Below, in pieces: positions 6,394 to 12,373 of a stretch of 12,373 nt of DNA. Where the stretch lies: the NCBI GenBank assembly GCA_023442755.1, contig JAEZXS010000376.1, forward strand, positions 1 to 12,373, read 5' to 3'. The notes beneath the pieces were generated by a model. The model worked only from the letters and a program-made list of their open reading frames with translations. It was not told the origin of the DNA and made no database searches. Numbering within the stretch: position 1 is the stretch's first letter; every line of letters starts with the position of its first letter. The position numbers and the translations under genes were made by a program. Source of the DNA: Pseudomonadota bacterium. Its GTDB lineage: Bacteria; Desulfobacterota; Syntrophobacteria; Syntrophobacterales; Syntrophobacteraceae.

Positions 6394-9300
6394 GAGTGTA
6401 CTTCCTCCGCCAGGCTGTTCGCTTCCCCGCTGCCGCCGATCTTTTTTTTCAGCTCGAAATGCCATTTCCAGCTTTCGTAAATTGCCGGATAGATCAGCAG
6501 CTCCAGGAGAAAAGAGGTGAATATTCCGCCTATCATCGGCGCGGCTATCCGCTTCATGACGTCGGAGCCGGCGCCGACCGACCACATGATCGGAAAGAGT
6601 CCGAGAAAGGTTGTCGCCACAGTCATGAATTTCGGCCGGAGCCGCCGCGCCGCGCCGTACCGGATCGCCTCCCTGAGGTCGGCAAGCGAGGTGAGGCGTC
6701 CCTGCGACCTGGCTTTTTCGTATGCGAGATCGAGATAGAGCAGCATGAATATGCCGGTTTCCGCATCGACGCCGAGCAGGGCGATCAGGCCCACCCAGAC
6801 CGCGAGGCTCATGTTGTAGCCCAACAGCCAGACAAGCCAGAATGCGCCGATTGCGGAAAACGGGACCGCGAGCAGAACGATCAGCGTCCGGGAGGGCGAG
6901 CGCGTGTTCAGGTAGAGAAGCAAAAAAATGAGACAGAGTGTAATGGGAACGACGATGCCGAGTCTTTCCCGGACCCGCCGCATCCCCTCGAACTGGCCGC
7001 TCCAGGTGACCGCATACCCCGCAGGGAGCTTCACGGAAGATGCGATGAGCCCGGACGCCCTATCGATGTACCCACCCAGGTCCGTACCTGCGACATCGAT
7101 GTAGACATACCCGGTCAGCAGCCCGTCCTCATTCCGGATCATCGACGGACCGCTCACGGCACGGATATCCGCCAGGCGGGACAGCGGAATTTGCCGGCCG
7201 GCAGATGCCGGAACGAGGATGCGGCCGAGAGCGTCCCAGTCCCCCCTGAAATCCGGCTTGTACCGCACATTGACCGGATAGCGCTCCCGGCCTTCGATCG
7301 TTGTCGTGATGTTTTCGCCCCCGATCGCATTCTGAACGACTGCCTGTACCTCGTCTATTCCGAGGTTGTAGCGAGCAAGCTCTTCCCGGTTCCATTCGAG
7401 ATTCAGGAAGTACCCCGACCCGGCCCTCTCCGCAAATACGCTGCGCGTTTCCCTGATGCCCGACAGTATCGATTCGATCCGGACCCCGATCTCCTCGATC
7501 ATCTGGAGGTCCGATCCGGAAATCTTCAGCCCCAGCTGCGTCCTCAAACCCGTACTCAGCATTTCGATCCGCCCCTTGATCGGCATCGTCCAGCTGTTGG
7601 CAAGGCCGGGCAGGGCAAGCTCCCGGTTCATCAGCTCTATCAGTTCCTCCTGCGATATGTTGTCCGGGGTGATATGGCGGAACAGGGGCTTCAGGAATCC
7701 CGGCGCCCACGAATACCAAGTCGGGACCTTGCGCCATTCGGATTTCGGCTTGAGTGTGATCACAGTTTCGATCATGGAAACGGGCGCGGGGTCGGTGGAT
7801 GTTCCGGCGCGGCCCGCCTTTCCGAGAACGCGTTCCACTTCGGGGAAGCTGCGGATGATGCGGTCGGTCGCCTGGAGCACTCTCTGCGCTTCCGTGACGG
7901 ACATGCCGGGCATCGTGGAGGGCATATAGAGGATCGTGCCCTCTTCCATGGGCGGCATGAACTCCGAACCTATGCGGTAATAGATCGGGATGGTCGCTAC
8001 GAGCAGTGCAATCGCCGATCCGAAAACGATCCGCTTGTGCCGGAGCGTCCAGTCGACGGCGGGTTCGTAGACCCTCATGAGCGCCATGCTCACGGGGTGC
8101 ATGCGCTCGGGCCGGATCTTTCCGGCCAGAACGGCGTTTGCGGCACGGCAGAGCCATCGCGGGTTGAAGCGAAAATTCCGCACATGGGTGAAAAGGACCC
8201 GCAATGCCGGATCGAGCGTGATTGCCAGGAATGCCGCGACAAACATGCTCAGGGTCTTGGTATAGGCCAGGGGCTTGAACATGCGGCCTTCCTGGCCTTC
8301 AAGGGCGAGTATCGGAAGAAAGGAAACGGCTATGACCAGCAGGGCGAAAAAACTTGCCGGACCGACTTCCTGTATAGCCGTCACGATCACGGACCGTTCG
8401 TCTCCCGCCGCCCCGGCGCTCTGCCAGTCCTCGAGCTTCTTGTGCGTCTGCTCGACGACCACGATCGCCGCATCCACCATGGCCCCTATCGCTATGGCTA
8501 TCCCGCCCAGCGACATGATATCGGCCGTGATTCCCATCATGCGAAAAGGGATGAATGCGAGCAGAACCGTGACGGGAATGGTGACGATCGGAATGATTGC
8601 ACTCGGAATGTGGCGCAGGAAAAACAGGATGACGATCGAAACGGTGAGGATCACCTCCAGCAGGGTTGCCTTGAGGTTATCGATCGAATTTCTGATGAGT
8701 TCCGACCGGTCGTACACCGGGACTATTTTCAGCCCTTCGGGAAGCCCCGGTTCAATTTCTCTCAGCCGGGCCTTGACGCGGTCGATGACGTCGAGCGCAT
8801 TCTGCCCCTGCCGCATGACGATGATTCCCGAGACGACCTCGCCATTTCCGTCCAGATCGGTGATCCCTCGGCGAAGATCGGGCCCGAACTCCACCTGGCC
8901 GATGTCTTTGACGCGAATGGGCGTGCCGGTATCGCTTGCGCTCAGGGCGATATTCCCGAAATCGGCCAGCGAGCGCGCGTACCCTTTTCCGCGCACCATG
9001 TATTCGGTCCCGCCGAATTCGATGAGCCGCCCCCCGGAATCGTTGTTGCCGCCGCGCACGGCCTCGACGACCCTGTTGAGGGTAATTCCACAGGCAAGGA
9101 GCCGATTCGGGTCGATGTTTACCTGGTACTGCTTTTCGAACCCTCCCACGGGCGCCACCTCCGCCACCCCCGGGACCGATTTGAGATAGTAGCGCAGGTA
9201 CCAGTCCTGGAAGGAACGCATATCCGCGAGGCTGTATCGGCCGGAAACATCTACCAGGGCGTACTGGTAGACCCAGCCCAGCCCGGTTGCATCCGGACCG

Positions 9301-9683
9301 ATTTCCGTTTTTACTCCCTGGGGCAGCCCCGGCAAAACGGCCGAAAGGTATTCAAGAGTGCGCGACCGTGCCCAGTAGACGTCCGTTCCGTCCTCGAAAA
9401 TGACATAGACGTAAGAATAGCCGAAGTCCGAAAAGCCCCGGACGGATTTGACTTTGGGCGCACCGAGCAGGGACGTGACTATCGGATAGGTCACCTGGTC
9501 CTCTATCAGGTCGGGACTCCTGTCCCAGCGAGAATATACGATGACCTGCGTGTCGCTGAGATCGGGTATGGCATCGAGCGGCAGGTGTTTCATCGACCAC
9601 CAGCCGGCCGCACAGGCCATGGCTGCGATGGTGAAGACGAGGAACCTGTTCTTTGCGCAAAATTCTATTATACGGTTTATCAC
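6390..9683 (-). CDS. cusA: CusA/HME-type RND copper/silver efflux pump
   Basis: A 1097-residue inner-membrane RND transporter of the heavy-metal efflux group, slightly longer than E. coli CusA. It should export Cu(I)/Ag(I) from the periplasm and cytoplasm through the CusB adaptor, driven by protons. Helix 1 is at about 14-31, followed by LPLDAIPDLSDTQV at about 34-47. The signature IAIAIGAMVDAAIVVVEQTHKK spans about 395-416, with relay Asp near 404. Helix blocks lie at about 340-500 and 905-1070, with GVDAETGIFML at about 971-981. Met 587 (in LYMPST), Met 637 (in VSMIET) and Met 708 (in IEMLSTG) match the three-methionine site of E. coli CusA, favouring monovalent Cu/Ag over zinc or cobalt. 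The start is GTG at 9683, overlapping the cusB stop by 4 nt (GTGA) behind a GGGGAGG site. The gene looks intact. Confidence 0.96.
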   Translation of the reverse strand: MINRIIEFCAKNRFLVFTIAAMACAAGWWSMKHLPLDAIPDLSDTQVIVYSRWDRSPDLIEDQVTYPIVTSLLGAPKVKSVRGFSDFGYSYVYVIFEDGTDVYWARSRTLEYLSAVLPGLPQGVKTEIGPDATGLGWVYQYALVDVSGRYSLADMRSFQDWYLRYYLKSVPGVAEVAPVGGFEKQYQVNIDPNRLLACGITLNRVVEAVRGGNNDSGGRLIEFGGTEYMVRGKGYARSLADFGNIALSASDTGTPIRVKDIGQVEFGPDLRRGITDLDGNGEVVSGIIVMRQGQNALDVIDRVKARLREIEPGLPEGLKIVPVYDRSELIRNSIDNLKATLLEVILTVSIVILFFLRHIPSAIIPIVTIPVTVLLAFIPFRMMGITADIMSLGGIAIAIGAMVDAAIVVVEQTHKKLEDWQSAGAAGDERSVIVTAIQEVGPASFFALLVIAVSFLPILALEGQEGRMFKPLAYTKTLSMFVAAFLAITLDPALRVLFTHVRNFRFNPRWLCRAANAVLAGKIRPERMHPVSMALMRVYEPAVDWTLRHKRIVFGSAIALLVATIPIYYRIGSEFMPPMEEGTILYMPSTMPGMSVTEAQRVLQATDRIIRSFPEVERVLGKAGRAGTSTDPAPVSMIETVITLKPKSEWRKVPTWYSWAPGFLKPLFRHITPDNISQEELIELMNRELALPGLANSWTMPIKGRIEMLSTGLRTQLGLKISGSDLQMIEEIGVRIESILSGIRETRSVFAERAGSGYFLNLEWNREELARYNLGIDEVQAVVQNAIGGENITTTIEGRERYPVNVRYKPDFRGDWDALGRILVPASAGRQIPLSRLADIRAVSGPSMIRNEDGLLTGYVYIDVAGTDLGGYIDRASGLIASSVKLPAGYAVTWSGQFEGMRRVRERLGIVVPITLCLIFLLLYLNTRSPSRTLIVLLAVPFSAIGAFWLVWLLGYNMSLAVWVGLIALLGVDAETGIFMLLYLDLAYEKARSQGRLTSLADLREAIRYGAARRLRPKFMTVATTFLGLFPIMWSVGAGSDVMKRIAAPMIGGIFTSFLLELLIYPAIYESWKWHFELKKKIGGSGEANSLAEEVHS

Positions 9684-11416
9684 GCCCCGCCCTCCCCGGC
9701 TCCGTTGGCGGCGCCCCTGAACCGGGATTGATGGGCGTTTCCGGACCGGACCGCACCCTCCCGGGTCCTGGCCGGGTAGAGTTGCGGATGGGCGGAGAAC
9801 TTCTCCTTGCAGATGTCTGAGCAGAAGTGATGCCGGAGCCCGGAATGTTCCACAAATCTACCCAGGGCTTCGGCCTTTGCAACCCGGACCCGCATCAGGC
9901 ATACAGGGCAAAGCTGAAAACTCTCATGTTCCTTTATCGGGGCCGGCTTCGCTTCCGCCTGGTGAGAGCGGTCGTGAGAAACCTGCCGCATTGCGGCCGG
10001 TTTCCCCTCTTCAAACTGGCGCTTGCATGCATCGGAACAGAACAGGTACGTTTTGCCCTCATGCTCCGCCACTCTTCCTTCCGCCTTCGCCCTGCTCTCC
10101 TGTACGGGCATTCCGCAGGAGGGACATATACCCGTCTTTCCGCTCAATCCGGCCCGGGCGAGTTTCATCCTGCTTTCCGAGTCCAGGAGGAAGTTTCCGG
10201 AAACGACGACCGTTTCACCGGGCAAGAGCCCTTCGAGGATTTCGATGCGCTCGCTCGTGCGCCAGCCGGTCCGGACATCCCTGGGTTCGAAGTAGCCGTC
10301 TCCCAGGCTAACATAGACGACCTTCCTGGCTCCCGAATCCATCAGGGCGTCGATGGGAACCGAGACGGCCTCCTGAACGGCCGCCGTAAATTCCACATCG
10401 ACAAACATGTCGGGGCGAAGGGTGAAATCGGGATTGTCGACTTCAAGCCTGATCTTGAGGGTGCGGGCAACCGGATCGAACTGCGGGGGCACGTTGCTCA
10501 CCATGGCGTGGAAGGGGGCGCTTTGGTGCGGGAGCCGCACCAGGGCGATCGAACCGGGCAAAAAGAACCGGCCGTCGGTCTCGAAAAGATCCGCCAGGAC
10601 CCATACCCGGCCTAAATCCGCCAGTCGGAACAATTCCGCGCCCCGCTCGATGCGCTGCCCGGGAGAAATATTCCGTTGCAGAATGATTCCCGTGGCGGGG
10701 GCGTAAACGTTGATTTCGCGCATGTACTGCCGGGTCTTGGCGAGTTCCTCGATCTGGAGCTTTGCCATTCCCAGCGTTTCGAGGTTTTCCGTCGCCGACT
10801 GGAGCTGTGAATTGCTGAGTGAGAGAGCCTGGGCCGGAAAATCCGGATCGGGTTTATCTTCCGTGGCCTTGAGACGGTCCAGGGTGTTGAGAGCGTAGAA
10901 AAAGGCCTGTTCCGCGGCCAGGAACTCCCTGCTGAAATAGGTGGCCAGGCGCTCGTCCTTTTGCACCAGGCTGCCGGTGGAGCTTTTGAACAGGTCCCGC
11001 ACTATGCCGTCGGTTATGATGTTCAGGCGGTACGTGCGGTCCTCATCCGGAACGACCCTGCCCAGGGTCCTGATTTTGTGCGCGAGGGGGCCTTTCTCGA
11101 CGGCATCCACCCTGATACCGACCAGCTGCTGCTTATCAGGGGAGACAAAGACCGCCCCGCGCGATGCGATATCGGCTCCGGAATTCCGGGCACTGACGCG
11201 CCCCGCCGCAGCATAGACGGGCTCCATTTTCATGCCGCATGGAGCAAGGCCCGGCTCAGTGGATGTGTGGGCGGGGTTCATAGGATCGATATAGTAGAGG
11301 ACCTCTTTTACCGGATTGGCTGCTTTCCCGGCGGACCGCTGTCCGTACCAGTATCCGACCTGCAGAAGAACGGCGGAAACAACCACGATAAGGGCTGCGG
11401 GTAAAACCTTTTTCAT
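9680..11416 (-). CDS. cusB: CusB-type periplasmic adaptor with added metal-binding modules
   Basis: A 578-residue membrane-fusion protein linking CusA to an outer-membrane channel. In order: an N-terminal anchor helix or signal (about 4-23); a heavy-metal-binding segment (about 41-68, YYIDPMNP...PCGMKMEPVY); the adaptor core with lipoyl/barrel parts (about 85-420, with VYAPATGIILQRNISPGQRI at about 237-256); then two cysteine modules. The first (about 430-470) has CPSCGM at 431-436 and FCSDACKRQF at 459-468. The second (about 500-545) has CPVCLM at 503-508 and FCSDICKEKF at 531-540. Each has the CxxC...CxxxC pattern of TRASH/YHS metal-binding domains. E. coli CusB has about 407 residues and no such tail. 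ATG 11416 follows GGGAGG with a 5-nt gap. The modules probably capture or sense copper for transfer to CusA; that role is inference. Confidence 0.94.
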   Translation of the reverse strand: MKKVLPAALIVVVSAVLLQVGYWYGQRSAGKAANPVKEVLYYIDPMNPAHTSTEPGLAPCGMKMEPVYAAAGRVSARNSGADIASRGAVFVSPDKQQLVGIRVDAVEKGPLAHKIRTLGRVVPDEDRTYRLNIITDGIVRDLFKSSTGSLVQKDERLATYFSREFLAAEQAFFYALNTLDRLKATEDKPDPDFPAQALSLSNSQLQSATENLETLGMAKLQIEELAKTRQYMREINVYAPATGIILQRNISPGQRIERGAELFRLADLGRVWVLADLFETDGRFFLPGSIALVRLPHQSAPFHAMVSNVPPQFDPVARTLKIRLEVDNPDFTLRPDMFVDVEFTAAVQEAVSVPIDALMDSGARKVVYVSLGDGYFEPRDVRTGWRTSERIEILEGLLPGETVVVSGNFLLDSESRMKLARAGLSGKTGICPSCGMPVQESRAKAEGRVAEHEGKTYLFCSDACKRQFEEGKPAAMRQVSHDRSHQAEAKPAPIKEHESFQLCPVCLMRVRVAKAEALGRFVEHSGLRHHFCSDICKEKFSAHPQLYPARTREGAVRSGNAHQSRFRGAANGAGEGGA

Positions 11417-11445
11417 GCATCCTCCCGGATCCGGTTCACTCTTGG

Positions 11446-11478
11446 GGACGGCCCCGCGGCATAAACGCAGGGCCGTCC
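11446..11478 (-). promoter_or_regulatory. 9-bp perfect stem-loop in the MCO-cusB gap
   Basis: GGACGGCCC (11446-11454) and GGGCCGTCC (11470-11478) are perfect inverted repeats around a 15-nt loop. They sit in the 88-nt gap between the oxidase stop and the cusB start. There is no T run after the stem on the minus strand, so it is not a standard terminator. It could tune relative expression by attenuation or by protecting the upstream mRNA end. Confidence 0.45.
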
Positions 11479-11504
11479 GTTCTCCAGGCGGTATTCACAC
11501 GAAA

Positions 11505-12373
11505 TCAGATAACGACCAGGGGCCGCATCATGTCGTGTTCTTCATGCTCGAGGATATGACAGTGGTATACGTATTCGTTACCGCCCACTCTCGGGCTTAC
11601 CGGCACGGCAAAGGGAACTGTCGGCAGGTTGAATTGCATGATGATCGCTGTGACTTCTCCCGGGTGCATCAGGATCGTTTCCTTCCACCCGCGCTCTTCC
11701 GGCTCGGGAGGACGCTGCGGCCCCGTATAGCTCGGGGCGCCCGCATACGCCACCACGTTGAACGGCCGCCGCCAGAGGATCTGGGCATTGAAAAGATGGA
11801 AATGCATGGGATGCGTGTCGGCCGACAGGTTCGCTATTTCCCATATCTCGATGGAACCTGCCGTGGGATTTTCCGTGACGGGGTCCGTGAAAGGACGGCC
11901 GTATTTGCCCGGAGCCAGGGGGACGTTTGTCCCGACCATCTGGATAAGCCGTCCGAATGCATCCACGTCCTCGTTGAGCGTGAGTTGCCTGACGGGGAGG
12001 CCGGTGGGAGGAATCGGAAAGCCGGCCGCGTCGTAAAGCGCCAGGAAAGGATCTATGCCGGCGGTAAAATCGGTGACGGAACTTATCGCAAGCGACCCAT
12101 CTGCAGGAGGAGAAACGGTAGTACCGACGCTGAAGCGTAGAATCTGCCTCGTGTCCGGCCCCAGGCCCGGTATAGTTGAAGAGCCGGGGTTGCCCGCATT
12201 ACCGAAGAAGAAATCGTTCAACGGGTCGCCAACGGGAAACGGCGCCGGGGCATCGTTGTACAGGATTATCTTTTTGCCGGCAAAAGCGGAGAAATCGACC
12301 AGGATGTCCCATCTTTCGGCAGGCCCGGTTATGAGGCTTCCGCTGTACGTGCTGTTTCCGAGCGCGTCCACAT
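11505..12373 (-). CDS. Multicopper oxidase, C-terminal part (CotA/CueO-like)
   Basis: About 289 codons are visible and the frame stays open past the right edge, so the N-terminal cupredoxin domain and true start are missing. (A GTG near 12371 is an internal Val.) It belongs to the three-domain multicopper oxidases, which oxidise substrates, often Cu(I), while reducing O2. Two of the four copper-binding motifs are visible and complete. HPMHFH (about 187-192) supplies type 1, 2 and 3 ligands. HCHILEHEEHDMM (about 270-282) supplies the Cys-His pathway, the type 1 His and an axial Met (about 281). ERWDILVDFS (about 19-28) is the usual end of domain 2. It is the first visible gene of the copper operon, 88 nt before cusB, which suggests a role as a periplasmic cuprous oxidase. 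A laccase- or bilirubin-oxidase-like substrate cannot be excluded. Confidence 0.93.
   Translation of the reverse strand, partial: VDALGNSTYSGSLITGPAERWDILVDFSAFAGKKIILYNDAPAPFPVGDPLNDFFFGNAGNPGSSTIPGLGPDTRQILRFSVGTTVSPPADGSLAISSVTDFTAGIDPFLALYDAAGFPIPPTGLPVRQLTLNEDVDAFGRLIQMVGTNVPLAPGKYGRPFTDPVTENPTAGSIEIWEIANLSADTHPMHFHLFNAQILWRRPFNVVAYAGAPSYTGPQRPPEPEERGWKETILMHPGEVTAIIMQFNLPTVPFAVPVSPRVGGNEYVYHCHILEHEEHDMMRPLVVI

Noticed and set aside
7900..9683. Assignment of the RND pump to the zinc/cobalt/cadmium CzcA group
   Set aside because: The three methionines of the Cu/Ag site are all present, CusB has copper-type metal modules, and a multicopper oxidase is in the operon. Cu/Ag is the better call, though substrate is still inferred.
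6396..9731. A 1111-codon open frame on the plus strand opposite cusA, longer than cusA itself
   Set aside because: It is the mirror of a GC-rich, strongly codon-biased gene that avoids TTA, CTA and TCA codons, so the opposite strand lacks stops. Its product is charged and low in hydrophobic segments, has no recognisable domain or ribosome site, and the minus strand is unambiguously CusA.
11316..12140. A long plus-strand frame opposite the oxidase and the start of cusB
   Set aside because: It spans two well-identified minus-strand genes and the gap between them, with an Arg/Gly-rich product typical of a shadow frame.
1..12373. CRISPR array, tRNA, rRNA, transposase or phage genes
   Set aside because: Nothing of these kinds was seen: no regularly spaced repeats, no cloverleaf-like blocks and no recognisable mobile-element proteins on either strand.

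Overview
The window is GC-rich bacterial chromosome with an AT-richer insert in the middle. The gene set is a copper RND efflux operon with a multicopper oxidase, a GlnD-like HD/ACT protein, a DUF2157 membrane protein and a HigBA toxin-antitoxin pair. Together with the style of the proteins, this suggests a Gram-negative proteobacterium, possibly of the deltaproteobacterial (Desulfobacterota) type. The phylum is inferred from protein style only; there is no rRNA or other marker in the window.

Layout: (1) 1-407, minus: N-terminal part of a DUF2157-type membrane protein running off the left edge. (2) 635-1504, plus: a class I SAM-dependent methyltransferase divergent from it, closed by a strong intrinsic terminator. 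(3) 1750-1956, plus: a tiny two-helix membrane protein of DUF1328 type, ending at a perfect 12-bp hairpin that also lies just past the convergent gene. (4) 2035-4683, minus: a full-length GlnD-like protein with a good sigma70 promoter. Its HD and ACT domains look intact, but the two catalytic aspartates of the nucleotidyltransferase domain are absent. (5) 4978-5799, plus: an AT-rich higB-higA module with its own near-consensus promoter and a palindromic operator over the -35 box. (6) 5800-6072: non-coding spacer with a REP-like palindrome. (7) 12373-6073, minus: four genes, multicopper oxidase (5' end outside the window), cusB, cusA and a small exported beta-rich protein, tightly packed with 4-nt stop/start overlaps at the last two junctions.

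How the genes work together: the right half is a periplasmic copper/silver defence unit. The multicopper oxidase would oxidise Cu(I) in the periplasm. CusA, with its three conserved methionines, would pump Cu(I)/Ag(I) using the proton gradient, and CusB would couple it to an outer-membrane channel that is not in the window. CusB carries extra metal-binding modules: an N-terminal heavy-metal-binding segment and two tandem C-terminal TRASH/YHS-like CxxC...CxxxC modules. The last gene sits where cusF would be expected but lacks CusF's metal ligands. No regulator for the copper operon is visible. The left half holds unrelated single genes. The toxin-antitoxin pair looks like an acquired islet between the GlnD-like gene and the copper operon.

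The points most worth a second look are the GlnD-like protein predicted to have lost uridylyltransferase activity, the double-TRASH CusB, and the small OB-like exported protein in the CusF position. No CRISPR array, phage gene, transposase, tRNA or rRNA was found.
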